Assembly: GCF_011077185.1 (NCBI RefSeq)
Contig: NC_048896.1
Location: 10,082,505-10,146,504, forward strand
Source: Oxyura jamaicensis
Lineage: Eukaryota; Chordata; Aves; Anseriformes; Anatidae
DNA length: 64,000 bases
Direction of reading: 5' to 3'
Within the stretch, counting starts at the first letter, position 1; every line of letters begins with the position of its first letter. A model generated the notes under the pieces. That model was not told the origin of the DNA. It was given only the letters and a program-made list of their open reading frames with translations, and did not search any database. Positions 19,900 through 33,000 of the stretch are shown here, one piece after another. The translations under genes and the position numbers were made by a program.

Positions 19900-22120
19900 T
19901 GAGAGACATGTGGTATGTCTACACTGTAGTCTTGCTTCTGCTGCTTCCCTGTAACGGAGGAAGACATGAGCTAGCTTGAAACAAGACGGTTTGGAGGCAG
20001 TTAGCACCTGGCTGGAGTAGCACTGGTCTCCTCGGCAGGAGCTGCAAAACCAGAGTGTGGGCAAAGACTTGGGCAGTTGGTCACGTTAGCTCGGCACTCC
20101 TGCAGCGGGGGGATTAGTCCCTGAGCACGAGACCCACATCCGTAAGGTGATTTAACCCCAGCCTCGATGCACTTCTGCTGCGTTGCAGCCTCTGCAATAG
20201 CTGCTGGGTACAACATCACCACAGTGACCGTGTGCAGCCCACCTCCTCGAGCTACCCCAGCCACAAATGTATGTTTTCTGTTGCGTGGTCAGGCGAAGAA
20301 AGGACCCTACTGAGCATAACACTACTTGTATTTGAGGGAGGGTCCCTTAGCTGTTGCTGCCTCTGTGACCAGTCTGCTTTGGGGACTGGTTATGCAGGGA
20401 AAACGTGTGATACACTACTTGCATCTTCCTGGATTACAAGTTGTGCAGAGGCTTTAAAACTGGGAAAAACTGGGACAATGGCCTGCTAGTGCTAACTTCT
20501 TCCATTTTGCTTGAGGCAGTGGTATCTCTACCCCTCAGCAGAGAGCAAGGATCCCTGCTGAGGGGATGGGAAGCAGAACTGCCCCAGGAATTGTTTTTAG
20601 TCCGGTAACGAACCCCCATATTTCAAAATAGTTTGCTGCTGGCAAAAAGCGTCGCACTACCTCTTTTCTTTCAAGAGAAAAAAATCCTTTTTCACAACTA
20701 CTGCAAATTCATGGAATCATTGGTTATTGCTAGTGATGAAGGTTTGAACCTGTCCAGGTACCTCACGGTGCATCTCACATCCCGCTTCCGTGAGCTGGGG
20801 GAAGTCCTCTCACAAGAGCCTGAATCCTTGTGTCATATCTGAAATCTTATGGAGTGTCACGAGAATCGTGTTTTACCTCTGAATTTTGTTTGTTTTTTCT
20901 TGATGTTTGTCTGTTTTGAGTTTTTCCTTATTTTCTTAATTATTCATGAAAATAAACTTTTTGAAATTTGGAGAAAAATGTTGTGATAGAAACACATTTT
21001 TTTTAGAGACGCATCTGAAATTATTTTTTTTTCTGTGCTCAAATACTGCATCTAAAGCAGGCACAATCATGATAGAGCAATTTCAGAGAAAGAAGAGAAA
21101 GACAAGGTGATGTAGGATGGAAGCCATCTGAACAATACTGGGCCACGCAGTGATAACTACAAACGTTTGAAAATTTTCATGAAACAGTCTCAGATAAATT
21201 TTTGCTTCAGTACAATGTGGCGGTGAGATAAGATACTAAAACCTCAGTAAGATGTCAGTACTGTATCACTACAAAATCTGATGATATATGCTCATATGCA
21301 GTATATCCAGTTCTTTTTTTCCTAAGTATTCTGCTAAAACAGATGTAGCCCAAAATATATACATTCTGCAAAATCCTCCTAGAGCCCCAAGGAGTGGCTA
21401 CTTGTCCTGGACAGAGAAAACTACCAACGGGCCATCTTCGATAGACAATCCCTAGCCTTTACAAACTTCCTCAAGGTCATCCCAAATGTATGTTCAATTT
21501 GCTTTACTTCCTCAAAGGCACTTGTTCTGCCATGCCTAGACTGAAGTTATTAGTCGCTAGTTCAGTTCAAAACCAGGTAAAAATAGCAACTCCAAACCAC
21601 ACCAGGATGCATGCTCTCCTGCACAAAGTCCTCACGACCTTTTGGCCAGCTACCATTCCCACGTGCATCTTATCTCCAGCTCCGTAACTTTTGGAAACAA
21701 GCATTTGTCTTTTGTGCTTTCCTTTACCAGAACTTGTATAGATGCCGTAATAAAATAGATGCAGAATATTTGCTGCAGCAACTATCCCTGTAAGCACTTC
21801 AGCTGCAGACCGTAAGTGAATTCTGAAGAACTTGCCCGTACCACCCTTCTTCGCAGCAGTACGGATTACTGCCCACAGCAGCAGCTACACATTGTGCATC
21901 CCATACAAGAACTCTGCATTATATTACATTTATATATTATTATCTATAGATATATATCTGTATTGGGTTGACCTCCATCGCTGACCCCCAGCATTACCAA
22001 GATATTTTTGGAAACCACCACTCATCTGTGCTTGCTGGAGGCGATAAGGTGACAGGAACGACTTTAGTCCTTTGCATAACACTGTATTGGGCTAAATAAA
22101 TATACTCTATTTATTTATCA
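19900..22120. other. TMEM35A-CENPI intergenic spacer
   Basis: Mostly AT-rich, with simple AT repeats near 21935-21960. No conserved frame, RNA gene or mobile element is recognised. It changes abruptly into a CpG island at the C16 tract. Confidence 0.5.
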
Positions 22121-22127
22121 TTCCCCG

Positions 22128-22143
22128 CCCCCCCCCCCCCCCC
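22128..22143. repeat. C16 homopolymer at the edge of a CpG island
   Basis: Sixteen consecutive C residues, preceded by CCCCG, separate an AT-rich spacer from GC-rich promoter DNA. The complementary strand could form a G-quadruplex. The length is prone to sequencing error and polymorphism. Confidence 0.85.
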
Positions 22144-22404
22144 GCGCGCTTTTCTCCCTTCTTTTCATCTCCAAGCCTTCAATCTCCCTCCTAGCCGGTC
22201 TCATCCCACTGCTGCCGGCGGGGACCCTCTCGTGGCAGCCCCCCCAGCCGCAGCTCGCTGAGGGAGGGCAGCAGGGGGCTGCCCTGAGGAGCGGGGCTGA
22301 CGGGCCGGCCGCCATCGCACGTCCCCCCCCAGTCCCCTCAGCCCCTTCCCTCCCTCCCCGCCCACCGCCAACGGCCCGCGGCGGACGCAGCCCGCCCGCG
22401 GCCA

Positions 22405-22538
22405 TTGCGCATGCTCAGAGCCGCCGGGAAGGGGCGGGGGCACAAGGCGGAGGGGAAAGGCGCGGCCGGCGGCGCGCATGCGCGGGATGCGGCGCGGAGG
22501 TTTGAACTGCGGGCGGTTGGAGCGGGTGCTGGCGGCAG
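22405..22538 (+). promoter_or_regulatory. CENPI promoter and noncoding first exon
   Basis: An NRF1-type palindrome GCGCATGCGC (22474-22483) and a partial copy TGCGCATGC (22406-22414) lie upstream of TTTGAA (22501-22506), a match to the CHR element used by DREAM/MuvB at G2/M genes. A donor GGCGGCAG|GTAATG at 22538/22539 ends a probable untranslated exon. It would join the exon starting at 23963 that carries the ATG at 24092. Motifs are direct observations; regulation is inferred from known CHR biology and the mitotic role of CENPI. Confidence 0.55.
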
Positions 22539-22611
22539 GTAATGGCGGCGGGGGGCTGTAGCCATGGCAACGGGGCCCCGCGGCCTGCGCCCTCTTCTCC
22601 CTCAGCGGCCC

Positions 22612-22655
22612 CGGCCTCGGCCTCGGCCTCGGCCTCGCCTCGCCTCGCCTCGCCT
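22612..22655. repeat. compound minisatellite CGGCCT x4 then CGCCT x4
   Basis: Four perfect hexamers (22612-22635) pass directly into four perfect pentamers (22636-22655) that differ by loss of one G. It lies just inside the presumed first intron of CENPI. Confidence 0.85.
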
Positions 22656-24091
22656 CATGGGGTGCGGCAGGGGCCCCGGAGTGCTGTGCGGGGAGTGCTG
22701 CCAGGTTGTTGTGGGCTCAGGTGGCGCTCTGCTTCCTGCCCAGCCCCTCTGCTGGAACTGCTGCCTGAGGGGAAAGGCGCTGTGAGGGTGTTGAGGGGTC
22801 TGAGGGGTCTGCTTATGGCCCCATTTTAGCTCAGGCCTCATCCTGACCTGCTCGGGATGCAAGCAGGGTGCCCGGGCGCTTGGGGTAAAGCCACCGCCAG
22901 CAGCTTTCACTGCTTTAAAACATCTCAGTTAGCGTCCGTCACCTCCCTGCATCTCTGGGAGCTGGGACTGCCTTGGTGGTGTCATCTGAACGGAGGCTAT
23001 GCAGCTCTCCTGGGGCTGGTAGATTTCATTTATAAACATGAATGCCTCGTGTATATCTCGGGAAGTATAACGGTACTGCCGAAGAGATCTTCACATAACT
23101 ATCCAGAAATTAGTTTGTGCTATACTGGTCACAGAAGTTTGTGATGAACAAAGCTAAAGGAAAACAGGGAAGGTTCTAACATCCTGAGTAAGTGAAAGCT
23201 GAAGAGGAGCATGAGTTGAAAATCATTCTGTTTTCTTGTGACAGGAAAGTTGTGAGCAGTTCAGGAGCATGCACGTGCACTCTGCAAAACCCAGGAACTT
23301 GTAGCAACATTTCACATTTTGGGGGTAAAAGTTTGATTTCTGTAACATACAGAGAAAACATCACGTTTCATGGTTGTATTTCAGCCAGGGCTAGGCAGTT
23401 TGACAGTATTAGTAGCTCTTGTGCTTCACTTGGAAATTTATCAAAATATATATATTTTTAAATCTTAGCTGCTAGGTAGGAATAGATTGCATAGGAATCT
23501 AACTCTGTAAAATAGGAAGAAAAGTGTTTTTATGGTCCTGTAAAATCAGTGCGTTACCTTACAGAAAATTGTCACCTGTTGACTGATTGCATTGACATAC
23601 ACAGCACAAGTAGTAGAACTGATAATGAATAAAATAGACAGCAAAGAAAATTGTTGATTGCATGCCGTTGGCTTTCTGGTTATGTTAATTTGGATTAATA
23701 CTATGTAAAATTTTATCAGACAAGTTTTATTTTGAAAGGAGTTGCTTTTAGTTTTTACTTTTGATTTTTTTCTTCCCTTTTTTAACGTAAGAGAGAATTG
23801 AATTTCTGAATTCCTAACACAGTTGTATGTACAACTTTTGAGCGTGTTGTCTGATCTTTTAGGGGCAGACAGCTCTAAATGACTTGCTGTAAAGTTACTG
23901 TTACCTTATGCAGGATCACTCTAAAGTCTGTCAGAAAAAAAAACTATTTTTTTCTTTTGCAGGGAACTGTCTCTCTGATGTTCTTCATCAGTTGCAGGAT
24001 GATCTATTTTCTTCTATCGTTTTAATGAGGGATTGGAACTCACGTGACAAATGAGTGAAATTCTCCAGTCTCAGCTGGCTGTCTGAAAAAA

Positions 24092-27000
24092 ATGCAGCGA
24101 AGACAGAGTTCTAAGCGCTCAAAGCAGCCTCTCCATGTTCACGATAGTAATCAAACTGATCTCTCTGCATGGCGTAAAGAAGGGAGTATTGATACTAAAA
24201 AAACTGTACAAAATCAGCAGTCTCCAAGTGATGACAGCGAGCACAACTCCCTTGAGCAAGCTTTGAGATTCTTTGAGAAAGGTAAGAAAACAATTTTAAG
24301 GTTAACTCCCTAGGTTTAAAAACATCATCAACTTCTTTAAAATAACAATAAAATATCAAATTTCACCTGCTGTTTTCTTTCTTCTATTATCTGAGCTTTG
24401 TGGTAACTCCTTAAGTGTCTTGAAAGCTTTTCTTCTTTCAATTGCTATGTAAAGAACCCAACAAGATGGACTATATATATGGGAAAAGTTCAGAGAAGTT
24501 TAAAATAGCTCAGTATCAGTTCACAGGTTGTTTCATCACTGTTTGTCATCTATTTTTTCCCCTAGTTCAAGACCGGGTTTCATTGAAAAAGAGTGAAGTT
24601 TTGCAGAAACATTTGTCTACTGTGGAAAGCATTGGCCTGCAAAGAGGGTTACCCCCTGAAGTATTTGATACGTTACTAACCGTGGCACTCAGTGGCAAAC
24701 TTGGTAAAATGCTTACGTACTGCTAACAAGTCTTCTGTGAACTTCTCCTTTCCCTCTAATCAAATCTGCTTGAGATAATGTGGTTATGGCAACTCTATTT
24801 TTAGGCAATTGAGCATAAAATTAACCTTTCTGGCGTGCTCCAGTGTAAACTGAGTTCATGCTAAAAACATCTTCCGTTCTTGTTACAGGTGACTGATACT
24901 TGGGAAGAATATTATGGCTTGTTACAAAGCTTTTTTTTGAAAAGCTTATTTCCTTTGTTCTTAATTGCAGATCTTTAAAGGCTTGAAGTGTGTCCTTAGC
25001 AACCATTATATTTTTTCCTTCCTGTAACTATTTGCATAGGTTTCTTCTTCCCAGGATCAAAATAATTGAACAAACTGTCATAGTTGTATTGTGAAACTTG
25101 ATAAACTTAGTGTCATGCTAGCAATCAGTTCATGCTGCTTTCTTTGAAATGGTGGCCACCACTTATATTTTGAAACATAATGAAATATATTAAAAAAAAA
25201 CCCTTTCACTTCCTCTAATCTAAGAGGATCTTACAGGATTCTTTCCCCACTATGCAAGCAATATAGTTTTTTTCTTGGTTTAAATTTGTTAGCTCCAAGA
25301 CACTAATCTGCCAATATCTGGCTGACAATCGCATGCTCTTTTGGTGAAGTAATTGGTTGTTAATATTACCAGAAATTTGTGCTACTTTTGATTGTCTTGC
25401 TAAGAGTCTAAAGGCTATTTCAGTAATGGAATAATACGTATGCCATTTTCTTTTAACCTGGAAAGAAATATTTCTCGTATTTTTTAGAGGCATAGATAAG
25501 TTTCTTGTTTCTGGTTTCTTGTGCGCTGTTCCTGTAAGCAATAAAGCTCTGAATAATCTTGTCCAGAGGGGATTTTAACTGGAACTGCAAAACTGTCAAA
25601 GAACCTGGTTTGTGAGCAGCATCCGATTTTAAAATGTTTGTTTTCCAGCTGATACAGTGAATACTCGTTTACTGAAGAGCCTAGTTCCAGCCTCAGTGAT
25701 ACCAGAAACTTCTGTTGTTTCATCTGTATCTTGGCTCTGCGTCAGCAAATGCACAAGCAATATCCAGGTAACTTCATAAATGTTTGCAGTAGTTACTGCT
25801 TCTGCACGGGAATGATGAGGACAGATTATTTGCAGGAAGCAGAAAACCTGGGGTTTTGGTGTACAAGGTTCTTGCTTAAGCTGCTGTTGTTTAGAAAGAC
25901 TCCAGAGACACCTGTAGCTGAAAAAGCAGTGGAAGCTGAGGAACACCTCAGGATTGTGAGTGGGAATTTGCAGTTACAGAAAAGGCAGGTTCTCTGGTAG
26001 AGAAATCTCTCCTAAGGAATTCATTTCTGTGAATTACTTGAGATGTGTGAGGCATTATTCATGCGCCTCAGCAAGGTATCACAGTTCTGTGTGCCTTGGC
26101 CACGGCATTATGATTTAAGATTAGTGAAATGGTCTTTTTGGTCTTCGTGTAGATGGCTGGAAAGGTTTACATCATATCTGGGGGTTAGCGCACATTTGGA
26201 ACAGAGCTGCTTTTTCTCTTACAGCATGGAAGTTGGAGCTCTTCCCACGCTTATCTTGTAGCTATCTGGTTGTCTTTGAGTGCCCTTTAATGATGATGTC
26301 TCTTAAGATGGCTAATGACTGGTCTGTCTTGGTTTTGTCTATTACTTGATGCAAGATGACTTTTTTTCTGTCTGCAGCTGCTTTTTCTAAGATGGCTGAT
26401 CACAATGTTTGACTTCATTGACCGCAAGGAACAACTTCATGCCCTTTATGGCTTCTTCTTTTCCTTCCTTCATGATGAGAAGTTGGTAAGGAGAGATGAA
26501 GAATATACAGAATTGACAAAACAAACCTAAATGTTCATTAGTAGTGTGTGTATTAATGCTAAAATTAGTCTGAGAGCTGTATGTTAGAGACGATTTTATG
26601 GTGGAACTTATTTTCCTTTTTTCTTTTTGAGTTCTAAGATAGCTGGATGATTCAGATTCAGAAATGAGGAAGTACTGTTGGATGATTTTAGTTTGAGTAC
26701 TGTGATCTGTTTGTTTAAACATGTTTCCAAGCATTGCCACTCTGTAACGTCTGAACAGATGGACAGTATTTCTCATGTAAATTCATAAGTGCTGCTGTGA
26801 CACTGCAGTGCATGGAACTACCTTTGATGTGACATGTCAGCAGGTGTAGTCCTCTGCCCCTGAGAAGAAACTGACTTGCATACCTTGGGCAAAAAGAAAA
26901 AACCTTTAGGAGCAATGTTTACTGAATGATTAGAAACTCAAAATCCTGTTCTACTTAATTTCTTTGAACTGTAGCTTAAAAGAGAGCAAACATTCAGGAG

Positions 27001-30000
27001 TTTTGTGCTATATGATATTTGTAAAATCTGGGTGTTGTGATGTTGAAATGGTTAGATTCGATTCAGATTAAGATCCAATTTGCAGTCACGTTAGATAGGT
27101 ACCAAATTGTTGATATTCTTTCCGTTCAGAATATTTTGTGGTTAAGACAAATTCCCAAAGTTCTGAGCTATGTTTCCTGCAAAGTTTTGGATGGGTTAAC
27201 ATTAGTTACGATCTTTTTCCATAAAACTGGGTTTAAGTTCTGTAGCATATTCAGGCATGATGAGCCAATTGGAGAACGCAGCTGAACCCAATTTAAGACC
27301 CTTGCAGCCTCATCTGTAGTTAGAAGCTCTAATGAAGTGTTTTGATTCAAGGGTATCTTTGCTTTGGAAAATGTTATTGCCCTTTCACTGCCGATCTCTG
27401 AAATATCTAGATCATGTTCCCCAAAACAAGACCAAAGCTCACCGAATAGCTTTATTACTATTAGCACAGCTTGTAATCTAGATAATGTATCTCATTAAAA
27501 CAGATGGAAGTGACATGTAAAAACAGGCTTGCTATGAGAGGTAGGGTATGCTCTGCCCCTGTGGGGATGCCTTGATGACTTGAGGCAGCCAGCTGAATGA
27601 AGCAATATTAGCTTGTGCAGCCTTTCTGGGAGGGTGTCGCTTTTGGTGTGTCGTAGCTAGCAGTCTGCATCGGCAGGGTAGCTCACTGCTGCTTTTTCTT
27701 TGTAGTGCCCCTATGTCTGCCACCTGCTCTACCTGCTGACCAGGAAAGAAAATGGTAAGTCTATCCAATTGTATGAGTTAAATGTTTCTTCTGTTTCCCG
27801 GTGCTGCCATTTCTTCCAATGGAGCTAATACAATGACTAGGCAATATGGCAAGGAAGCCGAAGGGGCAGTTCAGTTAGATTTGTGTAATACATTCTGAAT
27901 CAGAAACCCATGTTAGCACAGAAATAAGACTAATTGTTTCTGCCTGCTTTGTCATGACTTACTACAATAAAAGTGATGTTTTGTTTTCTCTGGAATGTTA
28001 AATAATGTGTTTTTTAAACTCATGATGTTCTTAACTGTTTTTCCAGTGAAGCCTTTTCGAGTCAGGAGACTGCTTGACCTCCAAGCAAAAATGGCAAGTT
28101 CATTTCTAATTTTGTAGAGTTTGAACAATGGTTAATGTTGCAGCTTATAAGTGTTCTTACAGGTTGGAGGAGAGGCTAGCAGCTCAGGATGGGGTTAGAC
28201 TTGGAAATGTAGATTGTAGTCTTTCTAACATCTGAGCTGGTATATCTTGCATGTGCATCTTGAATTCTCATTTGTGAGCACATGCAATGACATGGAAAAA
28301 AACCCTTTGTTTTATAGATAGATATGGTGAAATCTCTGAAGTAAAGAGCAGCTTCTTTTAATTTTTCTATTACTTTTTTAAATTTTACTCTTCCTTTTTC
28401 AAGCAGTATCAAAAAGGACTGGGAAATAAAAGATTGTATAGGATCCTGCTGCCTTTTCTGTAAGGAAAAAAATACAATCACTAGTAATAAGCTCTAAGTT
28501 GCTAGGGAAATATAGATGGAGCTATGTAGTTAGAGTAACACATTTTTTGGAGCATTTAATCAGCGAGGAACCGTATTTTTAATGTTTTTGATTGATAAAT
28601 TTCTTTTTATTAGAGTTATGATTGCAGAAAGTTCTTTCTTCAATCCCCTCATTATACTGTTCTTGCAGTCAATTTTTCTTTTACTCGTTGTGCATCTCTG
28701 GTTACATACTGACATGTACTTCTGAAAGCTTTTAGTAAACCCTTTTTTTTCTTTGTGAATACAGTCTTCAATATTTATATTAAAAGCATTCCATACATGT
28801 TGTTACTTGTTCTGTTATTTGACAGGGAGTGCAGCCTCATTTGCAGGCTCTGCTATCACTTTACAAGCTCTTCTGTCCTGAGCTCGTGTCCATAACCCTT
28901 CCTGGGAAGATGAAGGTAAGGAGTTAATCTACTTGGAACTGGTATTTATGACAGTATTTGTGATGAGCTTTCTGTTTAAACAATAGCATGATTAAGTGGT
29001 GAAGATGAATTCTACTGCCTCTTTTCACTGAGTAAAATCAGGTTTAGATGAGGATTCCTTGCCTTGCATTTTTTTCTCTTTGTCACTCTGAGATGATTTG
29101 GAATGGAAAGATCTTCCTTTATCCTTATGAGGATTACCTATATCCTCCTGTTGACGTGCTTGCTGGTTTTGACTGTTTTCACACCCATCACTGATGTTTA
29201 CTGGAATAGAAACTGGTCTTTCTGTCACTTTATCCTAGTTAGGCTTCTTGCATGCATGTCTGATTTATGTTTACAGACTTACTTCAGGAATTCAGAGGCT
29301 CCATGGAAAGCAGCAATCAACACTGTAAGGCGAAGAAACCAGGCAAACTCTCCGATGTCCCGAGCTCTGTGTTTAGGCACAACTCAACCTCAGTCACGAA
29401 AAAGAGTAGGTTATGGGCCTCAAGACTCTAGAATCATAACATGGTTTAGGTTGGAAAAGACCTCTAAGATCATCCAGTCCAACCATTAACTGGTACTGCC
29501 AAGTTCTACCACTAATCCATGTCCCTCAGCACCTCCGTATTTGCATATCTTTTAAATACCTTCAGGGATGGTCAGTCACCCACTTCCCTGGGCAGCCTGT
29601 TTCGATTCTTCATAACCCTTTCAGTGAATAAATGTTCTTCCAATATCCAACCTAAACCTCTCCTGGTGCCAGGAGGTGCCAAACAGCTGTTTTCATGTCG
29701 ATTAATGGCAGGTAATGAGAGCTGGGCTTTATTTCAGCACTGGGAAGGATGGGATAGCTATATGGAAACACAGCATTCCCATTATAATGACAGCCTAGAT
29801 GTCTTTTTTTTGTTCAAAACGGAGTCTTTATGGGAATGTTGGTCACAAGTGTACTGGTTTGTACTGGAAACTGAGTCACTGCTGTTCATTTGTGTTTCTT
29901 TTCTGCAGAAATGGAATACCCAGTTGATTGTACCTGCCAGCAGTGCCAATGCACAGAATTTAGTAGGGAACAGGGAAAAGAACTGTGTTGATCTATACAG

Positions 30001-33000
30001 TACAAATGAATCTTTTCCAGTGGAGCAGCTGCAGACCTTTACCCAGCTCCTAGAAAATATCAGTTGTTTAGAGGTGAGTGGCAGGAAGGTCTCAGCAAGC
30101 TCACTGAAGGATTTGGAGAGATCAAATGATTTTTGTCTATGCCCTGTTTATATGTGAATAGCACGTGGGTTACCTATTTCTGACAAAGCATCTAGTCCTA
30201 CCTGAGGGCGATGAGTGTGAGTACTGGATATGTTCTTGTTGCCAGTAAAAAGGTTGGACAACTCTGATAGCATGAGATTCTCTAGCACTTCTTAGACTTA
30301 AACACAGAATAACTTTTTTTTTTTTTCTTGCAGTTTCCTTCCCAGATGGGTTCAGTGTTAGCAAACCCATTACTGCTTCACTACATGAATTGCATCAAAG
30401 ATGAATCCATTTACCTGAGGCTCTACTATTGGATGGGACAGACTCTTCAGGAAGGTAGGAACATAACATAACCACCATAGCATGGTGTGGAGCTAAAGAC
30501 TGAACTTTTCACCATTCTATAATGGCACTTTGCTATTCAGATTTACAGTGGTAATCATATAGCCTTAAAAGAAATACTGTAGAAGAGTTGAATTTTGCTT
30601 CGAATTGTGCTTATTCTTGCTGTACTTGTGTTCAAATGCAGTCTTCTCTCCTGTTTAGAGTGTACCTGGTGTGTGGTTGAAAATAACCAATATGAAGAAG
30701 AATTCAAGGACTTCCTGGAAATTATCTACAAGGCAGAATGTTTCTTGCAGGTGAGTGCCTATTTTGTGGAAACCAAAGATTTCATGAATTCTTCCCTTAA
30801 ATTGCATTTGGGACTTACATGTTTCCTGCAGTACCTCTTAAAAATTGCAGTGTATCAAAGACAAAAGAATAATAAAAATACATTTTTTCAATAGTGAGTC
30901 AATATTCTGGACATGGCCCTGATTTCTGCAGGAATGATAATTTGAGTGTCCTGGAGAATTGCATGTCAGGAAGCAGCCATAAACCTCTTCCTTCTCCAGG
31001 GTGAATTATTGAGCATGGCAAGGTTCAGGCACGTGAGATGAATTTTTGAATGTTCACCTTCTGCTTTGTAGGAAGGATTTTCTTCTTGTGAGGAGTTCCT
31101 GTGCAGGAGCCTTCCTCTCTGGGATGGCTTCTGTTGCCGATCACAAATCCTGAGACTCTTGAGTTGGATCCCTCTCAGCAGGTTCTCTGGTATGGGTTGC
31201 ACATCTTTTGGATAAAGCTGGGCAGTGTCTGATCTTGGGGGAAAGAATTTGTGCTGAGAGATCATGCTGCTTTCTTGTTTATTTCAGAAATGAAATCATA
31301 TATCTGTGATCCCCTGGCACAGCTCTTTTTCACATCCTCGCTTTATTTTAAGGTAATTTAAGAGAGTACAGTGGCTGTTTACTTCTAGTGTGCACTGTTA
31401 TCTGCACTTGTATAAGGTATGACAATCTGAGGGCTTGTATAGGGGACTTCTTATGGGGGAGTCTGTGCTGAAGTGAGGGTAAAATATGAATTTATGATGT
31501 AACTTCTTGGGGAATTTGAGTGCCTTCAAAATATTTTCTTCTTGACTGGAATTTAGCAGAGGCACTGGATTTAAAAAGAACTATGTAATAGTACACAAGA
31601 CAATAGTTCTTTTAATTGCAATTTTAAGTCACTATTTGAAGCTTGCATTCTTCAGCAAAAACTATGTAACGTATACATTTGGTTTAAGCGGATACTGCAA
31701 TTACCTAAATGCTCTTTGTGGTCCTGAGAAACTCTTCATATGTTTGCTTTGTATGCTTGTATACTTTAATTCTCATGGCATTTTTTGTTTAGTATCATTC
31801 ACTTACATAAATTGGCAACAACTGTTTTCTTTTTGACCCTTACAGTGCAGTGTTCTTGAGTGTTTGAAAGAGCTGTTGCAGAACTGGTTAAACTGTCATG
31901 TGGTTTGGATGGATTCAGAGTCCGACTATCAATTCCGATCTCTGTAAGTTTGTCCAAAATGAATGTAACAAGGTGTTTTGTACACTGTTCACAAGTGTAT
32001 TTAGATACACCTCTTTACCTACCATGAAGACCAGTCAGTAATGCCGTAATGTTTCTGCTATGTTGCAAGGTACCTTGCCAGTCCTGCTCTTTACTCTTGA
32101 TTTAAAAATATTTCTATTGACACTGAAAAGTCCAAAATCAAGATTCTTGTAACACTGACAGCTGGGGCATGTTTGTAATAATGTTGGTAACAATGTATTA
32201 CTAGATATATTCAAGACCAGATGCATGTTGCTGAATGCTTGAGGGTGGTGGGGCAGAAGGATAACTTCTAGTTTCTTTTTTACTGTGTTTCCTCTTTAGC
32301 ATTTTATGGAGAGGTGTATGCGCTAATGTTGTGTCTGTCTATTACTGCAGGAATACCACCCTTTCTGGGCTAGTGAATGGGGTGGCTGAACTAATCCACT
32401 TTGTTGGATGGATCTCTACTGTCGCATTGCGTTTAGAAAACAATTGTACCTTCTTGTTGTACTTCATCCTGGACTTCTATGAAATCGTATGTGTTCCGTT
32501 TGTTTTGACTTTCAAAATCCCATTTCCCTGAGGCCGATTGCATTTTTTTAGTATAGTATGGAATCACCTTCCTTGTTATATGTTAAAAGAACTCTGTGAT
32601 TAAATGCCAGAATGTTCCAAATATCTGCTAGATCTACAAGTGATAGCTACTGCTATTGCATCCCTAGGCAGAAATAAATGTTACCAGTGAGTGCTTGCTC
32701 TTAATTAAGTCAGAGTAGCATTGCGCATGGAGAAGTAAAAATATGGCACAACAGATGATGCTTTTTTAATGCTAATTATAGAAAAGAATGTTTAGTTCAA
32801 TTTCAAACAATGTATCCTAACTTGTTCCTTATGTCCCTTTAAAAAAATCAGTATTTTTTCCCCAGTTTATCCTATAGATAAAGCAGTGTCAAACAGGCAT
32901 AAGCCTACTCTACTTTCCCTAAATCAACTCTGTAGATATGTTTTCTGCAATGTGAACTCTAGCCGTGCTGCTCCTACAATTTGGATGAAATTATGAAGCA

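Noticed and set aside
26289..26402. C/D-box snoRNA candidate in a CENPI intron (ATGATGA near the start, CTGA near the end)
   Set aside because: The terminal stem is missing, the CTGA lies inside the next coding exon, and the motifs are too short to exclude chance.
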